Origin: Thelephora terrestris
Taxonomy: Eukaryota > Basidiomycota > Agaricomycetes > Thelephorales > Thelephoraceae
Length of the DNA: 64,000 nucleotides
Assembly (NCBI GenBank): GCA_015956445.1
Contig: WIUZ02000028.1
Coordinates: 106,750-170,749, forward strand
Reading direction: 5' to 3'
The first letter of the stretch is position 1. Each line of letters starts with the position of its first letter. The position numbers and the translations under genes were made by a program. The notes beneath the pieces were generated by a model, which was not told the DNA's origin, ran no database searches, and was given only the letters and a program-made list of their open reading frames with translations. Shown piece by piece: positions 1 through 10,100 of this stretch.

Positions 1-1421
1 AAACATTAATGTTTTAGGAGTTTTTGTCACAAATTTGAATGATTTTTCTCATGAGTTTTTGAATGGCCTGAGGGGGGATATTTTACTCATAAAGTTTTAA
101 TGGAAATTATGGGGGGGACTGGGACCCAGCTTACTGGGCACTGGTGCTCCCAATTAGGCAGGTGCCGACAGTGTGGGTGGCCTGGGAGAGTGGATTGCTT
201 ATATAATAAAAATTAAAAAATTCAGGAAAATTCCAGAAAATTCCCACGGGTGTCAGGGAGGGCAGAAAATGAAAAATGGACTGTGGGAATTTCCGATCAA
301 AATTTCCCAAAAAGGAAATTTTTGATGGCTTACATAAGCAACTCAAAAATGATTTTGATATTGAATTTCCTTTTTGGGAAATTTTGATGGCTGACATAAG
401 CAGGTCATGTGACTGAAAAAAGTGGGTGTTGCTTATGTAATCAGGTCATGTGACCGACCAAAAAAGGAAAGTTTTGATGGCTTACATAAGCATCTCAAAA
501 ATGCTTTTGGAGGGGTCTTTCCTAAAAAAGAATTTCCTTTTTAGAAAATATTTGATGGATTACCAAAAAAGGAAAATTTGATGACTTACATAAGCAGCTC
601 AAAAATGCTTTTGGAGGGGTCTTTCCTAAAAAAGAATTTCCTTTTTAGGAAAGAGTTTCCAAAAAAGGAAGTTTTGATGGCTTACATAAGCAACTCAAAA
701 ATGATTCTGGCAAAAATTACCAAAAAAGGAAATTATATGCTAGAAAACTCGGAAAAATGCCAGAAAAATCCTAAAAAATACTGAAAAAATTCCCACACGT
801 CTAGAAAGTGCCCAAAATGGTAAATTATTCCCAGAAATATTCAAAAAATTGTTTTTCTGGCTGGAAAAATCAGGAAAAAATTCCAAAAATTCCAGAGTAT
901 AGATAAATATTTTATAAAAATTATTCCAATTTTTTTGGTCCATTGAATAGCCCATAATTTCAATATTAATATATTTTTTGCCCAAAAAATTCATAAAAAT
1001 CTCCAAAAAATAGATAAAAATAGGAAAATACAAATATATCTGTAATATTCATTATATCATGAAGTACAGACCAGTTTGTGGTCATAAACTAGCCCTAAAC
1101 CTAGTCCTGGACCTAACCTAACCTAACCTAGCCTAACCTTAACTCTAACCCTAACCTAGCCTAACCCTAACTCTAACCCTAACCTAGACCTAAACCTACA
1201 CCTAACCTAAACCTAAACCTAACCTAACCTAACCTGACCTAACCTAACCTAACCTAACCTAACCTAACCTAACCTAACCTAACCTAACCTAACCCCAAAC
1301 CTAACCTGCCCTAAACCCAGCCTGCCCCAAACCTATCCTAGCACCAAACCTAAACCTAAACCTAAACCTAACCTGCCCTAAACCTAACTCTGACCTGGCC
1401 TAGTTCAGCCTTATCTTATCT

Positions 1422-1452
<31 letters not shown>

Positions 1453-2449
1453 TCTTATTCTGTCTTACCTACCCTAGACCCAACCTAACCTGACATAGTC
1501 AACTTAACCTGGTCCACCACAGATCACCCAACCTAACCTAAAGTGGTCTACCTGACCTAGACTGATGCAACTTGAGTTTATCTCTTCTAATCAGCTGTTA
1601 TCCTATCTGGCCTTAATCTAAATACCGTAGCTAACCAACATCTAACCCAACCTCACCTGGCTCACCAGCAAGTAACTGGGCTACAGGAACACACCGTGAG
1701 CTGCACCATCCCATATCCTATATCCAACTGTCACTCAAACACAAGAACTGTGGTGGACCTACAAGTTAGTGGACCCATAAGCCCACAGACCCACAAGTAT
1801 AGGCTGTTCACTCAGTGGAAACATCTGTTATCCATCCTCACTCACGTACCACCCTCACCCTGTGTTCTGTGCCAGACTGCAACTTCACCACAGCTCATGT
1901 TCAGCCACCTAGCTAAACCCATGTACAATCAGGTCTACAAATCCATGGATCCATAACAAGTAGTCTATCACCCTGACTTGCAGGTTCAGCTAGGTGGCTG
2001 AACATGAGCTGTGGTGAAGTTGCAGTCTGGCACAGAACACAGGGTGAGGGTGGTACGTGAGTGAGGATGGATAACAGATGTTTCCACTGAGTGAACAGCC
2101 TATACTTGTGGGTCTGTGGGCTTATGGGTCCACTAACTTGTAGGTCCACCACAGTTCTTGTGTTTGAGTGACAGTTGGATATAGGATATGGGATGGTGCA
2201 GCTCACGGTGTGTTCCTGTAGCCCAGTTACTTGCTGGTGAGCCAGGTGAGGTTGGGTTAGATGTTGGTTAGCTACGGTATTTAGATTAAGGCCAGATAGG
2301 ATAACAGCTGATTAGAAGAGATAAACTCAAGTTGCATCAGTCTAGGTCAGGTAGACCACTTTAGGTTAGGTTGGGTGATCTGTGGTGGACCAGGTTAAGT
2401 TGACTATGTCAGGTTAGGTTGGGTCTAGGGTAGGTAAGACAGAATAAGA

Positions 2450-2480
<31 letters not shown>

Positions 2481-3900
2481 AGATAAGATAAGGCTGAACT
2501 AGGCCAGGTCAGAGTTAGGTTTAGGGCAGGTTAGGTTTAGGTTTAGGTTTAGGTTTGGTGCTAGGATAGGTTTGGGGCAGGCTGGGTTTAGGGCAGGTTA
2601 GGTTTGGGGTTAGGTTAGGTTAGGTTAGGTTAGGTTAGGTTAGGTTAGGTTAGGTTAGGTTAGGTCAGGTTAGGTTAGGTTAGGTTTAGGTTTAGGTTAG
2701 GTGTAGGTTTAGGTCTAGGTTAGGGTTAGAGTTAGGGTTAGGCTAGGTTAGGGTTAGAGTTAAGGTTAGGCTAGGTTAGGTTAGGTTAGGTCCAGGACTA
2801 GGTTTAGGGCTAGTTTATGACCACAAACTGGTCTGTACTTCATGATATAATGAATATTACAGATATATTTGTATTTTCCTATTTTTATCTATTTTTTGGA
2901 GATTTTTATGAATTTTTTGGGCAAAAAATATATTAATATTGAAATTATGGGCTATTCAATGGACCAAAAAAATTGGAATAATTTTTATAAAATATTTATC
3001 TATACTCTGGAATTTTTGGAATTTTTTCCTGATTTTTCCAGCCAGAAAAACAATTTTTTGAATATTTCTGGGAATAATTTACCATTTTGGGCACTTTCTA
3101 GACGTGTGGGAATTTTTTCAGTATTTTTTAGGATTTTTCTGGCATTTTTCCGAGTTTTCTAGCATATAATTTCCTTTTTTGGTAATTTTTGCCAGAATCA
3201 TTTTTGAGTTGCTTATGTAAGCCATCAAAACTTCCTTTTTTGGAAACTCTTTCCTAAAAAGGAAATTCTTTTTTAGGAAAGACCCCTCCAAAAGCATTTT
3301 TGAGCTGCTTATGTAAGTCATCAAATTTTCCTTTTTTGGTAATCCATCAAATATTTTCTAAAAAGGAAATTCTTTTTTAGGAAAGACCCCTCCAAAAGCA
3401 TTTTTGAGATGCTTATGTAAGCCATCAAAACTTTCCTTTTTTGGTCGGTCACATGACCTGATTACATAAGCAACACCCACTTTTTTCAGTCACATGACCT
3501 GCTTATGTCAGCCATCAAAATTTCCCAAAAAGGAAATTCAATATCAAAATCATTTTTGAGTTGCTTATGTAAGCCATCAAAAATTTCCTTTTTGGGAAAT
3601 TTTGATCGGAAATTCCCACAGTCCATTTTTCATTTTCTGCCCTCCCTGACACCCGTGGGAATTTTCTGGAATTTTCCTGAATTTTTAATTTTTATTATAT
3701 AAGCAATCCACTCTCCCAGGCCACCCACACTGTCGGCACCTGCCTAATTGGGAGCACCAGTGCCCAGTAAGCTGGGTCCCAGTCCCCCCCATAATTTCCA
3801 TTAAAACTTTATGAGTAAAATATCCCCCCTCAGGCCATTCAAAAACTCATGAGAAAAATCATTCAAATTTGCGACAAAAACTCCTAAAACATTAATGTTT
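1..3900. repeat. Giant palindrome 1 (foldback element, about 1.9 kb arms), left edge cut by the window
   Basis: Bases 1-20 are the exact reverse complement of 3881-3900, and the pairing continues inward to about 1914 and 1988, leaving a spacer of about 70 bp around 1950. The arms are nearly identical: the same short reading frames recur on opposite strands. From the outside in, each arm holds AT-rich DNA with repeated CTTATGTAAGCCATCAAAA-like blocks, a block of degenerate AACCT repeats (about 1085-1395, mirrored at about 2508-2815), a TTATC repeat (about 1410-1450, mirrored at 2455-2495), and about 500 bp of unique sequence. No open frame looks coding. The right end lies near 3900; the left end may be outside the window, so terminal repeats and target duplication cannot be judged. 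It resembles the palindrome at 17771-19611 in plan, though not in outer sequence. Confidence 0.9.
1085..1395 (+). repeat. Telomere-like AACCT repeat block, left arm
   Basis: Degenerate pentamer CCTAA/AACCT with interspersed CCCTAA and CTAAACC variants, including an uninterrupted run of at least twelve AACCT units near 1215-1295. Its mirror image as GGTTAG lies at 2508-2815. The pentamer resembles arthropod-type TTAGG rather than the TTAGGG usual in basidiomycete telomeres. Being mirrored inside a foldback element, it is more likely an interstitial satellite than a chromosome end. Confidence 0.85.
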
Positions 3901-3916
3901 TTAATAAGGACTACTG

Positions 3917-4640
3917 CACTGGGGGCAAGGGGGTACTTACCCAGTGGGTACATTGTGAGTTCATTGTTGGTTTTGAAACCATTCACCCAGTTGTTACCCA
4001 CCAGGTACTTTTTGGGGACTTTTTGAAAGATACTCATCAATTTGCCTGCATTTTACCCACTGGGTACATGGTGGGTACTTTGTAAAATTACCCACTCAGG
4101 AACCCAGTGGGCATTTTTTGAGTGAAACCCCTGGGTTCTTTCACAATTCACTTTCCAATGTGCCCATCAAACACCTGAGTCACTCATTGAGAGTTTTTTC
4201 ATAAAGTACCCACCAATCTGATTACAATGTACTCAACCACATACACAATGGGTTCTTTGAGAGTTTGTGGTAAAACTGAGCCACATTGTTAGTTCTTTGT
4301 GAGTTCTTTCATAAAATACCCACTGATCTGATCAAAACGTACCCAGTGGGTTTTTTTCAAAGAACTCTCAATGAGTGACTCAAGTTTGTGATGGGCACAT
4401 TGGAAAGTAAATTGTGAAAGAACCCAGGGGTCTCACTCAAAGAGTACCCACTGGGTTCCTGAGTGGGTACTTTTACAACATGCCCACCATGTACCCAGTG
4501 GGTAAATCCAGGCGAATTTATGGGTATCTTTCAAAAAGTACCCAGAAAGTACCTGGTGGGTAATGACTGGGCAAATGGTTTCAAAACCCACAATGAACTC
4601 ACAATGTGCCCACTGGGTAAGTACCCCCTTGCTCCCAGTG
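3917..4640. mobile_element. FB1: foldback CACTG-terminus element, 724 bp
   Basis: Starts CACTGGGGGCAAGGGGG and ends with the imperfect reverse complement (GCTCCCAGTG; one base differs from the other copies). The whole element is an inverted repeat centred near 4280. It contains many copies of a TACCCACTGGGTA-like motif. It is nearly the same in sequence and size as FB7 at 54309-55033. The right flank (ATAGTAGCGG) is inside the coding exon 1 of an A element. The left flank is unrelated DNA next to palindrome 1, so no target duplication is visible and the left side has been rearranged. Confidence 0.85.
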
Positions 4641-5633
4641 ATAGTAGCGGTGCTGCTCTCAGCACGGAAGACGCGATCGGAAACCATGGGCATAATGGAT
4701 GAGTAGTTGGTTGGTGGAAGTGTTGATTTGGGAAGAAGGGAGTTTGATGGATCCAACGGCCGGTTCGCGCTACGCTTTATCCGACCATCGACAGCGCTCG
4801 CGTCCTATTCGCCATTGGATCGGTCCATCGTTGCATCGGTCCATCATTGCATCGGTCCAGACTCCTCATACATTCGCCCTCGACATTCAGGCCCCACTCG
4901 GTCTTTTGTTGCCCCGATCGAACGAGCTGACGTGTCGTTCTCTCATTGGTTCGTCTTCACATGTGATATTGTTCTTTGTCATTCCTTTCCCACACGACGT
5001 CATGACCCCTTTCTTATTCTCTCATGAACCCTGACCCATTAGTCATTCCTTTATCATTTTCTATTCTATAACCCGGGCCGCTTACTGTTCCAGCTTACTC
5101 TCGGCCCTTCTTTGCTCCGAGTTATTATTAGATAGGGCTATCTATGTCCCGGCCACTCTTCTATATAAGTACCGGTAGAGTAGCTAAGGACTCCCCATCT
5201 TTGATATCTCGGGAAGTCCTCTTCTCCTTGCAGCATCGGTGTATTTGCTGTAGGCCACTGAAGAGCTTATCGAGTAACTCTCTGAACACGTTCGCTCTCC
5301 TCTCTCTCTCGGCCTTGCATCAAGAATCGGCGAACGCGCTTACGAAAAGGAGTTCCTCGCCGCTCTCTTGATCAAGCACCAGTTTGAGGCGCCATCCTCA
5401 GGCTCTTATATCTGCCCTCAGAAGACGATAGGGATTTATTGGATAGAGGCTCGGCACTCCTGCTGTGAATTCAGACAACCTACCGGAGAACGCTCGTCCA
5501 TCGCGTTTTGGACCACGTAGACTTTGGGTGGATATAGGGAAGTCGTTCCCCCTTTGCCCCATTGTTTCTTGTTGGTTGGAGTTGCGACTCACCAACAGCA
5601 CTGGTACCTGAAGGGCGAAGAGTGGCCCTGACA
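4641..5633 (-). mobile_element. A0: 5'-side fragment of an A element
   Basis: Matches the promoter-side third of the full A copies: start of exon 1 of the A gene (minus strand, near 4641-4690), then about 900 bp of upstream DNA ending in GAGTGGCCCTGACA, the right terminus shared by copies a, c and d. The rest of the A gene is missing because FB1 and then palindrome 1 occupy its place. It sits inside foldback FB2', whose sequence resumes directly after 5633. The upstream stretch keeps the conserved short open frame (about 88 codons) described for the A family. Confidence 0.8.
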
Positions 5634-6583
5634 AAAACCCTGAGTGAACCCACAGTTTCCCAGGTCATGTGACCTTGATGTCCTGATTAGGTAATCTGAG
5701 GGTAAACCATGAATTTTCCCAAAGAAAGTAACCATGGTGTTCCTGAGTGGCTCATTCACAGTGTTCTTTCCAGTGTTCCCAGTGGTGTGATCACGGTGTT
5801 CCCAGTCAGTAAAATTCAAATTGAGCCTTAATGGTGCGCCAGAAGTGTACCAGTGTGGTATATCCTGAAAGTACAAAGGCCTTTGACCATGATGTACCAA
5901 AATTCAGCAAACCATCAGGAAACTGTGGGAACACTGAAAGGAAACTGAGAAATTGGGAACATTTTGAATGAGTTTATGATGTTCCCAGTGTCCCCAGTTT
6001 CCTTTCAGTGTTCCCACAGTTTCCTGATGGTTTGCTGAATTTTGGTACATCATGGTCAAAGGCCTTTGTACTTTCAGGATATACCACACTGGTACACTTC
6101 TGGCACACCATTAAGGCTCAATTTGAATTTTACTGACTGGGAACACCGTGATCACACCACTGGGAACACTGGAAAGAACACTGTGAATGAGCCACTCAGG
6201 AACACCATAGTTACTTTCTTTGGGAAAATTCATGGTTTACCCTCAGATTACCTAATCAGGACATCAAGGTCACATGACCTGGGAAACTGTGGGTTCACTC
6301 AGGGTTTTCTTTCAATGAGCCACTCAGGGACATCATGGGTATTTCTTTGGGAAAATTCATGATGTTCCCATGGATTACCTTATGGGAACACTGAGATCAC
6401 ATGACCAGGAACACCATGAATGTACTGAGCATTTCCTGTGCTGGCAACACTCTAAGGAAATTGGCCTGGACATTTTGAATGTATTTATGATGTACCAGGT
6501 GGGTCATTGCCAGGCACATTTTCCATTTCCTTACAATGTATTTACAATGTCCCAGGCCGGGAAACTGGGGTTTGTCCCCAGTG
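5634..6583. mobile_element. FB2': foldback CACTGGGGAC-type element, left end missing
   Basis: Right part of the same element type as the complete copy at 12602-13826: an inverted repeat centred near 5965 and ending TTTGTCCCCAGTG at 6583. About 280 bp of the left arm is missing because A0 was inserted in it; the lost part would lie left of this window's nested block. High identity between the arms suggests recent activity. Confidence 0.85.
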
Positions 6584-7081
6584 ATTGCAGTCGCGTTGGT
6601 GGTGGTTGGGTTTCTGAAAATTTCTTTTTTTTCGATCCGCTTCCCCGACGTTTTTACTCGTTCCCGCATTCTGCACGGCGTCCCGTGGCACTCGGAGGAT
6701 GCTGGCACCATCCCGATCATCCCGTCCGGGCCGCAATATCACGCCTCTGAGCCGGATGGGTTCCCGATTCCGTGCTGGTCGTCCCTCCCACCGTTTCCGA
6801 GCATGTCAGCATTCCACCCCGTCATTGTTGTGACCGAGGACGGTCAGTATTCAAAAGTCTCAAGGAGAGCCAGTCCCCACTATCGTGCTCACATTCTGAT
6901 CATTGTTCATACCCGCTGGAAGGACGCAGATGAGGTACCCCCCCTGCAGAACTTGTCTCACGCCTTACCCAGCTTGATTCCACGAGTTTCACCACGCTCC
7001 ACACACTACGGACCAAGAAAACATGTCAATTCAGCAAAGAAACAGGCCAAGAAACTGGTAGTACATGATGATGATGGCTAA
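6584..7081 (+). CDS. Possible 3' end of a plus-strand gene truncated by FB2'
   Basis: A plus-strand frame stays open from before 6584 to a TAA at 7081. The stretch from ATG 6802 has a balanced amino-acid composition (begins MSAFHPVIVVTEDGQYSKVS, ends LVVHDDDG) that looks coding. Any upstream exon would have been replaced by FB2'. It converges tail to tail with gene Z, leaving 21 bp between the stop codons. I recognise no domain. It could also be chance open sequence in the 3' flank of gene Z. Confidence 0.3.
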   Translation: MAVALVVVGFLKISFFSIRFPDVFTRSRILHGVPWHSEDAGTIPIIPSGPQYHASEPDGFPIPCWSSLPPFPSMSAFHPVIVVTEDGQYSKVSRRASPHYRAHILIIVHTRWKDADEVPPLQNLSHALPSLIPRVSPRSTHYGPRKHVNSAKKQAKKLVVHDDDG

Positions 7082-7102
7082 AAATTTGAAGCGACCTCCT
7101 CC

Positions 7103-10100
7103 TCATTCCTTGAGCCCCCACGAACCACCCTCAGCCACTCCCGCCTCGTCAACATCCCAAGATCTCTCTCCCGCATCCCTCATTGCATCCCCATTGTCTG
7201 AAGATATCCCGTCGTCGCTCACAGCAGCTCCAGACACGTCACCATCACCCCCCTCCTCTTCTGACACCTCCACAAAGTCAGACGAGTCCCAGATTTCCTC
7301 ACCACCCCAAGAGGAAATCTCCCAGTTCATCCTCACAAGAATCCCCTTCGCGATGACTCGGCGACTCGCCACCAGATCTGCGATCTCGTCCACCTTGTTG
7401 CGCTCCCTGGTGATCTGGGAACGGAGACTCACGCGCAGCTGCTTGATAGCAACCGGCAAGTCCTGTGGCTCACCCCATCCCTTCTCGAACTCGTGGAAGT
7501 CCACATCCAAGCTATGGACCCCGGAGCACAAGCCAGAAGTACTCCCTACGGACAAACCGGCCATCGTGGCTGTAGGTACCACGAGACTCGACCCTACCGC
7601 AGCAGCTTTAGTCCGGGAGCACATAGAAACGGTGGTGGAAGCCCCTACGGCCTCAGAAGTCCTATCCTTCTTCGCGCGAGTGGATCTCTTTGGTTTCGGG
7701 ACACTTTCTTCTTCACCGGTGAGCTCTCCCGCAGGAGGCTTGGATTTGCGACGTTCCGCGGCCACGGTTTGACGGTGGTTGTCCCCCTTCTTCGAACGCT
7801 CAATAAGAGGCCAATGGGTGATCCCAAAATCCTGGTCTTTGAAAGAACAGCCCTTCTTCTGGGTGATACAGGTCTGGCAGATGAGGTACACGCACTCATC
7901 AACTGATCGCAGGGCCAGATGCCAGAGAGGATGACACGATCTCTCGCGACTGGGCTTGCCACAACAGTAATCGCAAGACTACGAAGATGTCAGAAGCTTT
8001 TAACGCAACGATGGAAAGAGCGCGAAACATACCATTGGGCGCGCACCCGGGAACTCATCCAGATCCAGAGGCGTCCCCTCCCCAAAAACCTCGCCAGTTA
8101 GGTCAACAGGTGGAAAATCTGGAACACAACTCCAGTGACCCACTTTTGTCAGCGTGCTGAATTTTAACTTCTTTTTGAACCATTTTCACACCCAACTTTC
8201 GCTCACTTTCCTTACCTATACCCCTTTCTTATCTTATCAATTTCCCTTATCACGACTCACACGTCATCCAAAGCACAGACAAAGACACGGCAGATAATAT
8301 TACATACGGGTGCACCCACAACGAAGCCACAAGACGACTAGCCGACGGAGTTGAACCCGCACGGACTCTATGGACGAGGACTAAGGTGTACAGACCCTAG
8401 CCGTCAAGACCTGGTCTGCCAGTACTCCTCAGCACTGGCAACCTCCTCCTCCGTCCCCTCCGTGTCAGGCTGACACGACCTCTACAGTTCAATAGCACTC
8501 TTGCTATCCAAACCTATCACACTCAGGGGTCAAACACACAGTTATAACCCTGTTGCAAACCCAGGGATATCGGAAGTCTCTTCACAGACTAGATAGGAAG
8601 AGGGGAGAAAGAAGGAGACAAGGGTCTTCAGGCACTCTTGCTCTAAGCACACAGCAGTAGAGGTCACGGAGAGTCTGATGATAACAAATCTAAGGAGTAC
8701 AAACTAAACTACTCTGAGTATATATACTACTTAGATTTGTGACGTGACAGTGACATGTAACTACACTAATGATACAAACACAGACAAACATGGTCCGTGC
8801 ACAGCACTGCATGGTCTGTGCGTTATGTGGTGACTAATGCTACAAATTATCAGCTGATAAACAAAAGTGTGGCGGCCAATAGCAATTTGAGAGCATTACA
8901 AAGCAGTTACAAAGCATGACGTATCATGGGAATGTTCGGAAAGAATGTGGGTATGGCTGAGTAACAGCCAATGGCAAAAGGGGAGCATATGACTAAAGAT
9001 AGGGGCATATGATGTCATGTGGGTCATGCGCAGTAAACAATAGAAAGGATGACTCAACTCCTGAGTCGTGGAAGGGGCGTGACATTTGGTATATAACCAA
9101 AGGGGGTTGGATGACTGGTCTTCCAACAAACCCACCTTTGTTACACAGCCAACATGCCTCGTGCTTCAACTCGTCGTTCTTCTTCTTATTCTCCTGTCCA
9201 GGAGAATAATTTCAATATTGATCGTTTCTCTCACGCTCGTCGTGATGCTTCTCGCCCTTATCCTACTTTGGGAAATGTCATGGACCGGACCGCCACCGCC
9301 GACCCTAATGAGGGTTTTACCGATTTAGGTTCGGGATGCCGGTTGACATATTTGACATGTCTGCTGACGTTCCGCTTTCAGGTTTCCGGGATTTCATCCA
9401 GGCTTCTCGTAGAGTGTCTCGGCGCAAGTTGGTGCGTATTGAGACCAACTCTTATGCGACCGAACTCCTTAACAGGGGTGTCGAGTTCGTTACTGAGACC
9501 AATGAGACCTTCAACTCCGTGTTGGAGGCCAGTGTTATCCATACGGGTAACGTTGGGTCCATGTTGATGGATGAGATTGCTCATGTTAATGAGCGAGTTG
9601 ATGGTCGCCGCGAAGAGATCGAGAAGTTGGAGAAGGAATTCCTTGGATGTCACGAGGGCATCTTGAAGATTGAAGATGAGCAAGAGCAGCATGGTATGGC
9701 GATTGACAGGTTGAAGGTAAATGTGGGGTCGGGAGATATTGAACATCTCTAACCCAACATTTCCTTTTAGGGAGAAGTGATCACATTGAAGGACTTGGTC
9801 CGGAGTCTCGTTGCGAAGACCGGAGAGTTGGAAGATGATAAGGTACGGGGGCAGGGATCGAAGATAATTAACTTCTTCTAACCCTGTTCCTTTAGGTTCG
9901 CCTTACTCGTTGCATTTTCGAGTTGACCGGAGAAGTCCGGGATCTCCAGAGAAGGTGCAACGAACCGGAGGTCCAAGTTGAAGAGGAAGAGTTGGAGGTT
10001 CCCCATCGGGCTGGTTCGCCGATAGTTCCTAATCGGGCCGAGTCGCCACCCGCTCGTCTGTTGGTCCGTCACGAGAACAGGTTGGTCCCCGTCGATGATG

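Noticed and set aside
1085-1395. AACCT block as a true chromosome end
   Set aside because: It is inside a palindrome, mirrored at 2508-2815, and flanked by unique DNA on both sides.
1696-2206. Mirrored frames starting MSCTIPYPISNCHSN in palindrome 1
   Set aside because: The same frame on both arms only reflects the inverted repeat. There is no splice pattern or second independent copy to support coding.
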